From contig CAYZMG010000002.1 of NCBI GenBank assembly GCA_964479465.1, forward strand, positions 91,508-155,507: a stretch of 64,000 bases of DNA. Reading direction: 5' to 3'. The notes below the pieces were generated by a model. The model was given only the letters and a program-made list of their open reading frames with translations, was not told the DNA's origin and searched no databases. Below, in pieces: positions 26,795-35,411 of this stretch. The stretch is from CADCTB01 sp964479465. GTDB taxonomy: Bacteria > Actinomycetota > Acidimicrobiia > Acidimicrobiales > AC-14. The position numbers and the translations under genes were made by a program. Numbering within the stretch: position 1 is the stretch's first letter; each line of letters begins with the position of its first letter.

Positions 26795-27862
26795 TCACTC
26801 AGCCCCCACCCGGGGGTCGATGCGGGCGTAAACCAACTCCAGGAGCAGGTTCACCGCCAGCACCACGAACGCCAGCACGAGGAACGTGGCCTCGAGCACC
26901 GGGTAGTCGCGCGCCTCGATGGCTCGGAGGATCAGCGTCCCCATGCCGGGGTAGGCGAAGACGGTCTCGACGAACACCGATCCGCCGACGGCGAAGCCGG
27001 CCTGGATCCCCACCACGGTGAGGAACGGGAGCAATGCGTTGCGGCCGGCGTGGCGGTACTTGAGCATCCGGTCGGGGAGGCCCTTGGCCCGGGCCAGCAT
27101 CATGTAGTCCTGGCCGAGGGTGGAGATCATCGTGTTGCGCACGAGCAGGAACTTGGTGCCCAGCAGCGACAGGGTCAGGGCCGTCGCCGGCAGCACGAGG
27201 TGGCGCCCGATGTCGATGAGCCCTTCGACCCGGCCGTACTCGTTAAACGGGGTGCGGGCGCCGGCCAACGGGAACAGCGGGATGACGACGGCGAAGGTGA
27301 TGAGCAGCACCGCGGCCAGGGCGTACTCCGGCACGGCGCGGGCCACGGTCATGGTCACCATCAGTGCCCGGTCGCCCGACTGTCCCCGCCGCCAGGTAGC
27401 GGCGACGCCGGCCATGAAGCTGAGGACAGAGGCGATAGCCAATGACACACCCATGAGCAGCAGCGTCCAGGGCAGGTGGGCGCGGATGAGGCCGGACACC
27501 GGGGCCTTGCGGGCGATCGAGAAGCCCAGGTCGCCCGTCGCCAGCCCCGATATGTAGCTGCGGAACTGGTCGGCGAGCGGTTCGTCGAGGCCGTAGTACT
27601 CCCGCAACCGTTCCTGAACCAAGGGGTCGCTCAAGTAGAAGCTGTTGTCGGGGTCCTCCAAGGCGCGGAGCGGGTCGCCCGGCATGGCCCGGGGGAGGGC
27701 GAAGACGACGAGGATCACCGCCACCATGGTGAGGGCGTAGAGGGCGATCGAGCGCAGCGCGGCGCCGAGGAAGCGGTGCCGCCCACGCCGGCCGCGTGGG
27801 GGATGCGACAGGCGTGGGCGGGGGGATGTCGCTTGGTTGCGATCGATGACGTCGGTGGGCAC
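26795..27862 (-). CDS. ABC importer permease, DppB type
   Basis: A 355-residue permease with an Arg-rich N-terminus, a first helix (YALTMVAVILVVFALPRAMPG, the start of the usual PGDP motif), and a six-helix core. The coupling loop reads MLARAKGLPDRMLKYRHAGRN, and the C-terminus ends ARIDPRVG, both typical of DppB/OppB. It lies 12 bases after the methyltransferase gene and 8 before the second permease, so all are one operon. Confidence 0.93.
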   Translation of the reverse strand: MPTDVIDRNQATSPRPRLSHPPRGRRGRHRFLGAALRSIALYALTMVAVILVVFALPRAMPGDPLRALEDPDNSFYLSDPLVQERLREYYGLDEPLADQFRSYISGLATGDLGFSIARKAPVSGLIRAHLPWTLLLMGVSLAIASVLSFMAGVAATWRRGQSGDRALMVTMTVARAVPEYALAAVLLITFAVVIPLFPLAGARTPFNEYGRVEGLIDIGRHLVLPATALTLSLLGTKFLLVRNTMISTLGQDYMMLARAKGLPDRMLKYRHAGRNALLPFLTVVGIQAGFAVGGSVFVETVFAYPGMGTLILRAIEARDYPVLEATFLVLAFVVLAVNLLLELVYARIDPRVGAE

Positions 27863-27874
27863 GGGCGCCGGTGG

Positions 27875-28723
27875 TCAGCCGTTGACGGGGGAGCCGTCCG
27901 CCGCTCCGTCCCACCAGACGGTGAGGATCCGCCTGAGTGGCTGTTGGGTTGCGTCCCCGAGCAGGGTGTCGATCTCGGTGTCACGCTCGGGGCCCACGCA
28001 CAGACGTTGCCTGGCGCCGGCGATCACCTCGGCCCTGTCGCGGGTTTCGGGTGCCAACCGGCGCTCGGACTCCTCCCACGCCACTTCGAGGCCCATCTCC
28101 TGCAGGACTTCGACGGCGTCGCCGGCGGTGGGCTTCGTCGGCCGCTCGAGCCCGTGCAACGCCCGCCACGCGTCGTTGAGGTTCGACGCCGGATGGTTGA
28201 CGGTCAGCTCCACGACGACCCGGAGGCGGGCGTGGTCGGTGAGGGCGCGGGCGAAGGGCACAAGGTCGGCCACGTTGTAGAAGACGTTGTGGCACACCAC
28301 GACATCGGCGACATCGACCTGGCCGGCCACATCGGGCCATGCTCCTTCGACCGTCCGGTGAGGTACGCCCTCCCGCTCGGCCGCTTCGCGGAAGGCGGCG
28401 AGGAGCTCGGCGCTGGAGTCGACGGCGGTGACCAGCCCGGCCGGCGGGGAGAGGGGGATGCTGGCCCGGCCGCCGCCGGCGCCGACGTCGAGCACCGTGC
28501 CGCCTTCCGGTATGGCTTCGAGGGCGCGGGAGCGCGACGCGGTCACGACCGAACCCTCGACGGCGGCCCGCTCCGCGGTCCATGCAAAGACGGCGGGGGC
28601 GAAGCGCCAGGGAGTGGGGTCGGGTGCGGCGTCCAGTATTTCCTGAGGGATAGCCCAGGAGGCGAGGGCCTCGGCCCACTGGCCGGCGGCGGTTCCCGTC
28701 ATCGAGTCAGTCACGGCGGTCAC
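27875..28723 (-). CDS. SAM-dependent methyltransferase heading the importer operon
   Basis: A 282-residue class I methyltransferase with motif I VLDVGAGGGRASIPLS, then AVDSSAELL and VVVCHNVFYNVADLVPF. The C-terminal third is unlike common small-molecule methyltransferases that I can name. As the first gene of the importer operon it might modify the imported ligand or a metallophore; this is inference from position. The GTG start at 28723 is chosen from the open frame; a GTG at 28714 is possible. It is divergent from the LysR gene. Confidence 0.8.
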   Translation of the reverse strand: MTAVTDSMTGTAAGQWAEALASWAIPQEILDAAPDPTPWRFAPAVFAWTAERAAVEGSVVTASRSRALEAIPEGGTVLDVGAGGGRASIPLSPPAGLVTAVDSSAELLAAFREAAEREGVPHRTVEGAWPDVAGQVDVADVVVCHNVFYNVADLVPFARALTDHARLRVVVELTVNHPASNLNDAWRALHGLERPTKPTAGDAVEVLQEMGLEVAWEESERRLAPETRDRAEVIAGARQRLCVGPERDTEIDTLLGDATQQPLRRILTVWWDGAADGSPVNG

Positions 28724-28763
28724 GCTACCCCGATCATAAGTTCACTTGCGCTATAGCTCATCT

Positions 28764-28784
28764 ACTATGCGTCACACTTATAGT
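28764..28784. promoter_or_regulatory. LysR-type T-N11-A operator
   Basis: ACTAT and ATAGT are perfect inverted half-sites separated by 11 bases, the classical T-N11-A LysR box. The site lies nine bases before the LysR start codon and 40 bases before the divergent methyltransferase gene, so one regulator may control both directions. Confidence 0.65.
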
Positions 28785-28792
28785 GTCAGCCG

Positions 28793-29725
28793 GTGGAACT
28801 TCGCCAGATCCAGTACTTCGTCGTGGTGGCCGGGCAGCGGAACTTCAGCCGCGCCGCGGAGGCGGTCGGCGTCGCCCAGCCCGCGCTCTCCCAGCAGATC
28901 CGCCGGCTCGAGGCCGAGCTGGGTGTCGCCCTGCTCGACCGCTCGAACCGACCGGTGACATTGACCGACGCCGGCGTCGCCTTCCTCGCCCGGGCGGAAC
29001 GGATCCTCGCCGAGGCCAAGCTCGCCAAGGACGACATGCGGGAGTTTGCCGGCGTCGTTCGGGGCCGGTTGGTCGTCGGGGCGCTGCCCGCCCTGGCGCG
29101 CCTCTCCCTCGGCCCCGTGCTGGCCCGGTTCCATGCCGCGCACCCGGGCATCGAGCTCATGCTGCGGGAGGAGACAACCGAACAGCTGGAGCGGCTCCTG
29201 GGCCTGGGCCAACTCGACCTCGCGGTCCTGCACGCGGTGCCGGGGCTGTACACCGGAGAGGCCACGCATCAGGGGATGGTGATGGAGCGGCTCTTCGATG
29301 AGGAGCTGGTCGCGATCGTGGCCGCCGGCCACCGGTTCGCCGAGCGGAGGTCCTTGGCTGTGCAGGACCTGCGAGACGAGGGCTTCGTACTCCGCATCCG
29401 CGGTTCCGGCCTCTCGCACACGATCATGTCGGCGACGACCGCGGCGGGGTTCACCCCCGTCGTGGCCGCCGAGTGCTCCAGCGTGGGGACGATGCGAAGC
29501 CTCGTTTCCGCCGGCGTCGGCGTGTCCATCGTCGCCCGATCCGCGGCCGACGCCCCCGGCCCTCCGGTGGTCGTCCTCCCACTCCGCCCATCGGTGCCGA
29601 GCCACACGGTCGCCGTGGCGTGGCGGAGCGACTCCCGCCCTTCGGCCGCCGTCGAGGCGATGCTCGCACTGATTCGGGAACACCTCACTGTCGGCCCGTC
29701 GCGACGGGGCGGCCGCCGCCCGTGA
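28793..29725 (+). CDS. LysR-family transcriptional regulator
   Basis: A 310-residue LysR regulator. The N-terminal winged helix reads FSRAAEAVGVAQPALSQQIRRLE, which is canonical. The C-terminal effector-binding domain runs from about 90 on, with RGRLVVGALPALARLSL and GVGVSIV. The GTG start follows a T-N11-A box by nine bases. It is divergent from the importer operon and is the most likely regulator of it; the effector is unknown. Confidence 0.93.
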   Translation: MELRQIQYFVVVAGQRNFSRAAEAVGVAQPALSQQIRRLEAELGVALLDRSNRPVTLTDAGVAFLARAERILAEAKLAKDDMREFAGVVRGRLVVGALPALARLSLGPVLARFHAAHPGIELMLREETTEQLERLLGLGQLDLAVLHAVPGLYTGEATHQGMVMERLFDEELVAIVAAGHRFAERRSLAVQDLRDEGFVLRIRGSGLSHTIMSATTAAGFTPVVAAECSSVGTMRSLVSAGVGVSIVARSAADAPGPPVVVLPLRPSVPSHTVAVAWRSDSRPSAAVEAMLALIREHLTVGPSRRGGRRP

Positions 29726-29753
29726 CAATTGCGGCGGTGGCCCGGAACGGCCT

Positions 29754-31136
29754 CTAGCTGGCGACGTCCTGAGCGGGGACCGTCAGCGTGAAGCTGGCCC
29801 CGCCGGAGGGGGCGCTGCCGGCCCGCAGCGTCCCGCCGTGGGCGCCGGCGAGTTCCCTGGCGACGGAGAGCCCGATCCCGGAACCGCCTCGACCCCTGGC
29901 CGCCTGGCCCTGCCAGAACCGGTCGAAGACGCGCTCGACCTCGCCGTCGCCCAGGCCGGGCCCGGTGTCGGCGACCTCGAGGTGCGCCCCGATTGAGTCG
30001 GTCCAGGTGCGGACGGTGATGGACCCCGACTCGGGGGTGAACTTGGTGGCGTTCGAAAGGAGGTTGAGGGCGATCTGGTGGAGGCGGCCGGCGTCGCCCT
30101 GGGTCGGCGCCGCCTCGAGCTGGAGGTCGAACGACGGGCCCCGCCCGTCCACCCCGGACCGTACGGTGGCGACCGCGCCGGCGGCGATGTCGGACAGGTC
30201 GGCGCGCTCCCGGTCCAGATGGAGGCCGGCGGCGTCGGCCGCGGCCAGGGTCTCGAGGTCGCCGACCAGGCGTCCCAGGCGGAGCACCTCCTCGTGAAGC
30301 GAGCCCAGTGCCGCCGTGGTCGGCTCGGTGATCCCGTCGACGAGAGCCTCGGTCTGACCCCTCAGGATCGTCAACGGCGTGCGCAGTTCGTGGGCCACAT
30401 CGGTGATCAGCCTGGTGCGGAGCTCCTCTTCCCGCTGGATGCTCGACGCCATCGTGTCGAACGCAGCACCGAGGGCACCCAGCTCGCCCGGCGCCCGGTC
30501 GACGCGCGCCCGGGCCGTCAGGTCGCCGCTCGCCAGGCGTTGCGCTGCCGCCGTGAGCGCGTGGAGGGGACGGGTCAACCGCGTGGCGACGAACAGCGCG
30601 AACACGATGGCGACCGCGGCGGCAAGGACGGTGCCGACAACGGCCGTCCGGCCCAGCGCGTCCTGCACCTGGCGCTCGGCGACGGGCAGGCCCCCGGCCG
30701 GGAACGTCAGGATCACGTCACCCACCCGCCGCCCGTCGACGACGACCGGGGCAGTGACGTCGTCGCCGCCCGCCTCCGGCGCCGCGGCCCGGCCGTGCAT
30801 GCGGGCGTGCATGGGGCCCAGGGCGTCGGTCGGGACCCCGACGACCCGACCGTCCGGTGTCGACACCTGCAGGCTCGCCCCGGCGCGGACGGCGATGGCG
30901 CCGGCCGGCGCCAGCTGGGCGCCGGCCCAGCCCCCTGCCGATTCGTAGGCCTGGGCCGCGGCCGCGGCCGCGGCCTCGGCATCGGCCCGGTGCTGGCGAT
31001 CGACGAGCGCGTTGACCTCCCTCCGAGCGGACAGGACCGTCAGACCGGCAAGGACGAGCACGGCGCTGACCGCCACCAGCACGAAGGCAGCCGCCAGGCG
31101 GATCGCCAGCCGCTTCGAGGGCTGGGTCGCGCTCAC
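29754..31136 (-). CDS. Sensor histidine kinase (BaeS/CusS-like)
   Basis: A 460-residue membrane histidine kinase. Two helices (about 12-34 and 175-200) bracket an extracytoplasmic sensor domain that includes GPMHARMHGR, a Met/His cluster suited to copper or silver binding. HAMP follows, then the H-box VAHELRTPLTILRG, the N-box NLLSNATKFTP and G-boxes DTGPGLGDG and GGSGIGLSVAREL. The GTG start overlaps the response-regulator stop by four bases, so the pair is co-translated. With a DUF305 protein upstream, a metal-responsive role is plausible, not proven. Confidence 0.93.
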   Translation of the reverse strand: MSATQPSKRLAIRLAAAFVLVAVSAVLVLAGLTVLSARREVNALVDRQHRADAEAAAAAAAQAYESAGGWAGAQLAPAGAIAVRAGASLQVSTPDGRVVGVPTDALGPMHARMHGRAAAPEAGGDDVTAPVVVDGRRVGDVILTFPAGGLPVAERQVQDALGRTAVVGTVLAAAVAIVFALFVATRLTRPLHALTAAAQRLASGDLTARARVDRAPGELGALGAAFDTMASSIQREEELRTRLITDVAHELRTPLTILRGQTEALVDGITEPTTAALGSLHEEVLRLGRLVGDLETLAAADAAGLHLDRERADLSDIAAGAVATVRSGVDGRGPSFDLQLEAAPTQGDAGRLHQIALNLLSNATKFTPESGSITVRTWTDSIGAHLEVADTGPGLGDGEVERVFDRFWQGQAARGRGGSGIGLSVARELAGAHGGTLRAGSAPSGGASFTLTVPAQDVAS

Positions 31137-31840
31137 GGGTCCCGTGCCAGTCCCAGCCGGTAGCCGGCTCCCAGCACGGTCTGGACGATCGTGGGCTGGT
31201 GGGCGTCGGCCTCGATCTTCCGGCGCAGGTTCTTCACGTGGCTGTCGACCGTGCGCTCGTAACCCTCGTATTCATAGCCCCGGGTGCGGTTGATCAGTTC
31301 GTACCGCGTAAAGACCCGTCCGGGTGAACGGGCGAGGGCGACGAGCACAGCCCATTCCGTCGGCGTCAACTCGACCGAGTCTCCCCGGACGAGCACCTCG
31401 CGGCGGGACTCGTCCAGGAAGAGCTCTCCGCCGCCGAAGCTGGCGCTGCGAGGCCGGTCGCTCCCGTCGACCGAACCGGCGCTGCGGCGGAGGATCGCCT
31501 GCACCCGCAGCACCAGCTCGCGGGGGCTGAACGGCTTGGTCAGGTAGTCGTCGGCGCCCAGCTCGAGGCCGGCGATCCGATCGGCCTCGCTCGACTTCGC
31601 CGTCAGCATCAGGATGGGTGTCGACCGGCTGCGGCGGACCTCGGCCGCCACTGCCTCGCCGTCGACGTCGGGCAGGCGGAGGTCGAGCACGATGAGGTCC
31701 GGCTCGACCGTCTCGACCAGGGTGATGGCGCCGGCGCCGGATGCTGTCGTGACCACCGACAGCCCCTCGCGTTCGAGGTAGAGGCGGACGAGATCGCGGA
31801 TCTTCGCCTCGTCCTCGACAACCAGGACTGTGGCTGTCAT
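31133..31840 (-). CDS. OmpR-family response regulator
   Basis: A 235-residue response regulator. The receiver domain has the acidic pocket VVEDEAKIRD, phosphoacceptor Asp in LIVLDLRLPD, the conserved Thr/Lys in MLTAKSS and YLTKPFSPRE. The OmpR-type winged helix covers the C-terminal 100 residues (SVELTPTEWAVLVALAR, RTVDSHVKNLRRKIE). I chose the ATG at 31840, which begins directly with the receiver fold; the upstream extension is unlikely. Cognate to the overlapping kinase. Confidence 0.95.
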   Translation of the reverse strand: MTATVLVVEDEAKIRDLVRLYLEREGLSVVTTASGAGAITLVETVEPDLIVLDLRLPDVDGEAVAAEVRRSRSTPILMLTAKSSEADRIAGLELGADDYLTKPFSPRELVLRVQAILRRSAGSVDGSDRPRSASFGGGELFLDESRREVLVRGDSVELTPTEWAVLVALARSPGRVFTRYELINRTRGYEYEGYERTVDSHVKNLRRKIEADAHQPTIVQTVLGAGYRLGLARDP

Positions 31841-31884
31841 GCGCCCATCGTGCCTGAAACCGGCGCCGTCCGGGTGGGTACCCC

Positions 31885-32568
31885 CTACCTGTGCCCGTGA
31901 CCGTGGGCGGTGGTGCCGAACCAGGTCCGGAGCCAATCCATCATCGTCATGATCTCGGCCCGCTGCTCGTCGCGGATGGTGGTCGCCAGCTCGGTGACCT
32001 CCGGGTGCTCCGCCAGACCTTGGGAAAGCAGCTGCTGGGACATCATCACCGCCATCCGGTGGTGCGGGATCATGTCTTCGAGGAACGCCTGGTCGAGGGC
32101 GTCGCCGGCCAGCTGGTTCAGGTCTCGCATCATCGGGGTGTACTCCGCACTGGTGTCGCGCCCCGGGTACCAGCGCGCCAGGTACGCCCTCATCTCGTCG
32201 ATCTGCGCGCTCTGGGTCTCGATGATCGATCGGGCGAAGTCCTTCATCTCCGGTCGATCGCTCCGGGCGAGCAGCTCCCCCGCCGTGGCGATTGCCTCCT
32301 CGTGGTGGGGGATCATCTCGGTCAGGTAGATGAACTCACTTTCGACGTGGGAGCCGTGCATCCCTGACATCGGCATCCCAGACATCGGCATCTCCGACAT
32401 CGGTCCCATCGGCCCGCCGCTCATCGGGCCCATATGGCCACTGCCGTGCTGGCCGGAACCCATCATGCCGGCGCCGCCCCGTGCCTGACCGCTCGCCACG
32501 GTCGCCGTTGCGACGCCGGCGGCGAGGGCGGTCACCGCCACCGCGGCAACGAACATCCTGGTACGCAT
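31885..32568 (-). CDS. Exported DUF305 protein with Met/His-rich linker
   Basis: A 227-residue exported protein with a signal peptide (about 1-27) and AGGAG before the ATG at 32568. A linker of about 45 residues is extremely rich in Gly, Met and His (repeated MSGMP and GPMS units), as in copper-binding proteins. Two ferritin-like DUF305 units follow, with MIPHHEEAI and MIPHHRMAV as the paired motifs. A periplasmic-side metal-binding role is likely. It is immediately upstream of the two-component system on the same strand. Confidence 0.88.
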   Translation of the reverse strand: MRTRMFVAAVAVTALAAGVATATVASGQARGGAGMMGSGQHGSGHMGPMSGGPMGPMSEMPMSGMPMSGMHGSHVESEFIYLTEMIPHHEEAIATAGELLARSDRPEMKDFARSIIETQSAQIDEMRAYLARWYPGRDTSAEYTPMMRDLNQLAGDALDQAFLEDMIPHHRMAVMMSQQLLSQGLAEHPEVTELATTIRDEQRAEIMTMMDWLRTWFGTTAHGHGHR

Positions 32569-33044
32569 CGTCGAACTCCTCGTGTAGTGGGTCTCTTGGA
32601 GAAGACAACCGCAGGCGCGTCGAGGGCCGATGGAGCTGATGTGTAGACGGTGTGGAGTTTCCGCACGCCAGTAGGGCCGAACGGCACGGCAGATCGGGAC
32701 CTTCGGCCGCATCGGGTGAGCGCTCCGCCGTTGTTGAGTGAATGGAGAGGGGTGAAGCCAATGAGGGCACGAGTCCCGGTCGCAGCGAGGTTGTCGCAGG
32801 CGCCGGCCCGCCCGCGACTGTGCCCCTTCTCCCGCCGGCGCTGCCTCAAGCGGGCCAGCGCAGCTGTCCGGTGCACGCGCGGCCGCCGCTGCCGGAGGCG
32901 CGCCACCACCACCCGCGGGCGACAGCGCAGCCCCGGCGACCCAGATGACGCGCGTCTAGCTCGACGCGCGTTCACGGCCAGACAACCCGCCCAGTGCGGG
33001 GATCTCGGCGCGTCCACACCCAGACAGGAGAAGGAGTCACACTC
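32569..33044. other. 476-base intergenic region between divergent genes
   Basis: This region holds the promoters of the DUF305 gene (leftward) and of the second solute-binding protein gene (rightward). I see one DosR/DevR-like motif (32696-32708), GC-rich inverted repeats such as paired ACGCGCGT copies near 32950-32975, and the AGGAG-AAGGAG ribosome binding site at 33026-33035. An Arg-rich open frame inside it lacks coding character. A structured leader is possible, but no known riboswitch fits convincingly. Confidence 0.5.
32696..32708. promoter_or_regulatory. DosR/DevR-like box
   Basis: GGGACCTTCGGCC resembles the actinobacterial DosR/DevR consensus (GGGAC-N4-GnCC). The same core occurs at 56994-57007 in front of another small gene. 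It lies 128 bases before the DUF305 gene and 337 before the solute-binding protein gene. No dosR-like gene is obvious, although the NarL-type regulator at 48.2 kb belongs to the same wider family. Confidence 0.35.
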
Positions 33045-34706
33045 ATGAAACGACCCACAAGGATGGTGGCGCTCGCCGCCGTTTTCTCCCTGGCCCTGAC
33101 CGCGTGCTCGACGTCGGTCAGCCAGAAGCCCGAGGCGTCAGGTCCGGCACCGACCAGTGTCGACCGGCTGCGCCTCCCCGGCGCCGACCGGGGCTACCCG
33201 ACGCCGTTCGCCTACCTCAAGGGCCCCGGCCTCGTCCATGTGAACTTCGTCTTCGACACCTTGATCTGGAAGGACTCGACCGGTGCCTACATTCCGTGGC
33301 TGGCCCAGAGTTGGGAACGTTCGGCTGACGGCACCGAGTACCGGTTCGTCCTGCGTGACGGCGTGACGTGGCAGGACGGCCAGCCGCTCACCGCGGAGGA
33401 CGTGGTGTTCACCTTCGACTACATCACCAAAGGTGCCGGCGCCGGCCTCACCCAGTTCATCGGCAAGCCGAACGTGAAGGAGGTCGTCGCCGAATCGCCC
33501 ACCGTGGTGGTCGTCCGGCTGCCCGGACCATCTGCGCTGTTCGAGCCGACGGTGGCCGGCCGCGTGCCGATCATCCCCCGCCACATCTGGGAGTCGGTGA
33601 CCGACCCGGTGAAGTACCTCGACGCAAAAGCGGTCATCGGGTCGGGCCCCTACCGGCTCGAAAGCTATGACCGTTCGGCGGGGAGCTATCTCTACGTCGC
33701 CAACGAGTCGTATTTCCTCGGCGCTCCATACGTGAAGCGGCTTGAGTTCGTGCCATCGGCCAACGAGACCCTGTCCCTGCAACGGGGCGATCTCGACATG
33801 GCCACCGCCGGCATCGAGAATCTCGAAGAGCCAATCCCCGACGAGGTATTCGCGGCGTTGCAGGCCGACGCCAAGCTGGCCGTGATCGTCGCCCCCGGTG
33901 AGGCCAACAGGTCGTTGCACTTCAACCTCACGCGAGGCTTCCCGTTCGACGACAAGCGGTTCCGCCAGGCCATCGCCTACACGATCGACCGGGCCGACCT
34001 GGTCAAGCGGATTCTCTTCGGACGGGGCGAGGCCGGCAGCGCCGGCAACCTGGCACCGTCACACACGTACCTGGCGCCCGACCTGCCCGCCTACGCCAAG
34101 GATCTGGCCAAGGCCAACACGTTGCTCGACGAGATCGGCCTTCGGGACGTCAATGGTGACGGGTTCCGCGACCTGCCCGACGGCTCGGCTTTCAAGCCGG
34201 AGCTGCAGGCCAACTCGCTGTTCTCCACCAAGACTCCCGAGCTCATCAAGGAGTACCTGCGAGCGGCGGGGATCGACATCGACATCACGGTCCTCGACCA
34301 GGCCACCTCCGACGCCAACGGCACCCAGGCCCGCTACGACATGGCCCTGTTCACCTACGGGGGCATGGGTGGCGACCCGGACTTCCTGCGCACCCGCCTG
34401 TCGGCCAAGGCGCCGGCCACGGTGTACTCCAAGATCCACGGCTTCAACAACGCCCGCTTCGAGGAGCTGGCCGCCAAGCAGACGGCGACGCTGAACGAGG
34501 CCGACCGCAAGCCCCTGGTCCAGGAGATGCAGCGCATCGTGGCCGAAGAGCTCCCGCTGTTGTCGCTCTACGTACCCAGTCGCGTGCTGCTCTCCACCAC
34601 GGGCACCTTCGACGCCTGGTACTTCACCCCCGGTGGGCTGTTCGGCTTGCACCCGGGACCGCTGAACAAGCAGGCATTCGTCACCGGCAAGAAGTCCGGA
34701 GTCTAA
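33045..34706 (+). CDS. Solute-binding lipoprotein of a Dpp/Opp/Nik-type ABC importer (copy 2)
   Basis: A 553-residue family-5 solute-binding lipoprotein (lipobox LALTAC) with a strong AAGGAG site. It is closely similar to the protein at 22407-24065 over its whole length, sharing the GYPTPFAY, DGQPLTAEDV, GSGPY and GFPFDDKRFR segments. No permease or ATPase gene is next to it, so it may use the importer at 24-28 kb. Its partner 38 bases downstream is an FmdE-family gene, hinting at a metal, metal-chelate or pterin-type ligand. Confidence 0.9.
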   Translation: MKRPTRMVALAAVFSLALTACSTSVSQKPEASGPAPTSVDRLRLPGADRGYPTPFAYLKGPGLVHVNFVFDTLIWKDSTGAYIPWLAQSWERSADGTEYRFVLRDGVTWQDGQPLTAEDVVFTFDYITKGAGAGLTQFIGKPNVKEVVAESPTVVVVRLPGPSALFEPTVAGRVPIIPRHIWESVTDPVKYLDAKAVIGSGPYRLESYDRSAGSYLYVANESYFLGAPYVKRLEFVPSANETLSLQRGDLDMATAGIENLEEPIPDEVFAALQADAKLAVIVAPGEANRSLHFNLTRGFPFDDKRFRQAIAYTIDRADLVKRILFGRGEAGSAGNLAPSHTYLAPDLPAYAKDLAKANTLLDEIGLRDVNGDGFRDLPDGSAFKPELQANSLFSTKTPELIKEYLRAAGIDIDITVLDQATSDANGTQARYDMALFTYGGMGGDPDFLRTRLSAKAPATVYSKIHGFNNARFEELAAKQTATLNEADRKPLVQEMQRIVAEELPLLSLYVPSRVLLSTTGTFDAWYFTPGGLFGLHPGPLNKQAFVTGKKSGV

Positions 34707-34744
34707 AGGGACCCCGGAGATCGACAAGAGAAAGGGACACGAGA

Positions 34745-35344
34745 ATGACAGCACTCACCTATGACCAGGAGGCGGTCGACAGGGCCGTCGCCCTGCACCG
34801 CTCCCTGTGCCCCGGCCTCGCCGTGGGCATCAAGGCGGCCCAGATCGCCGTGCACGAGCTCGGCCAAGGCCCCGAAGACCTCGTCGCCCTCGTGGAGAGC
34901 GACATCTGTGCCGTCGACGGTGTGCAGGCCGTCACCGGCTGCACACTGGGCAACCGGAATCTGGTCCTGCGCGACTGGGGCAAGAACGCCTACACGTTCT
35001 GGCGCCGGTCTGACGGCAAGGCCATCCGGGTCCAAGGTGACATCGCCTGGCACCCCGACTACCAGGCCATGCGCAAGAAGATCAGCAACGGCACCGCGAC
35101 GGCCGAGGAGGCGGCGTCCTTCGACGACATCACCGAGGAGGAGGCCCAGCGCATCCTCGAGTCCGACGCCACCGAGCTGTTCCAGGTAACCGCCGTCAGC
35201 GACGCAATCCCGCAGACGTCGAGCGTCGACCCGTGGGTGACCTGCGCCATCTGCGCAGAGCAGGTGATGGGAACGCGGACCCGCCAGGCCCGCGGCGAGA
35301 CGGTGTGCATCCCCTGCGCCGAGGCGGCCCGCGCCGCGGCGTAG
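34745..35344 (+). CDS. FmdE-family protein with C-terminal zinc ribbon
   Basis: A 199-residue FmdE-like protein. It shows the family signature LCPGLAVGIKAAQ, then ESDICAVDGVQAVTGCTLGN and RDWGKNAYTF, in which conserved Cys residues are thought to bind a metal. A C-terminal CxxC pair of knuckles (CAICAEQ and CIPCAEA) forms a zinc ribbon. FmdE was named from the operon for molybdenum formylmethanofuran dehydrogenase, but bacterial members are of unknown function. It is probably co-transcribed with the solute-binding protein gene and followed by a strong hairpin. Confidence 0.85.
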   Translation: MTALTYDQEAVDRAVALHRSLCPGLAVGIKAAQIAVHELGQGPEDLVALVESDICAVDGVQAVTGCTLGNRNLVLRDWGKNAYTFWRRSDGKAIRVQGDIAWHPDYQAMRKKISNGTATAEEAASFDDITEEEAQRILESDATELFQVTAVSDAIPQTSSVDPWVTCAICAEQVMGTRTRQARGETVCIPCAEAARAAA

Positions 35345-35366
35345 ACGCGTACGCATCCCGCGATTC

Positions 35367-35398
35367 GGGACGCCGTGGTCGCCCGACCACGGCGTCCC
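35367..35398. terminator. Bidirectional hairpin terminator
   Basis: A 15-base arm at 35367-35381 is perfectly complementary to 35384-35398, giving an uninterrupted GC-rich stem with a minimal loop. It lies between the FmdE gene stop and the convergent alcohol dehydrogenase stop and could serve both. There is no T-run. Confidence 0.75.
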
Positions 35399-35411
35399 GT
35401 GCGAGCGGGGC

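Noticed and set aside
32750..32990. Possible cobalamin riboswitch or other structured leader upstream of the second solute-binding protein
   Set aside because: A GCGACTGTG-like piece recalls the conserved cobalamin core, but the other conserved boxes are missing and the order does not fit.
32762..33048. Arg-rich open reading frame before the second solute-binding protein gene
   Set aside because: Composition is extremely Arg/Ala-rich, it runs over the ribosome binding site of the next gene and lacks any domain-like pattern.
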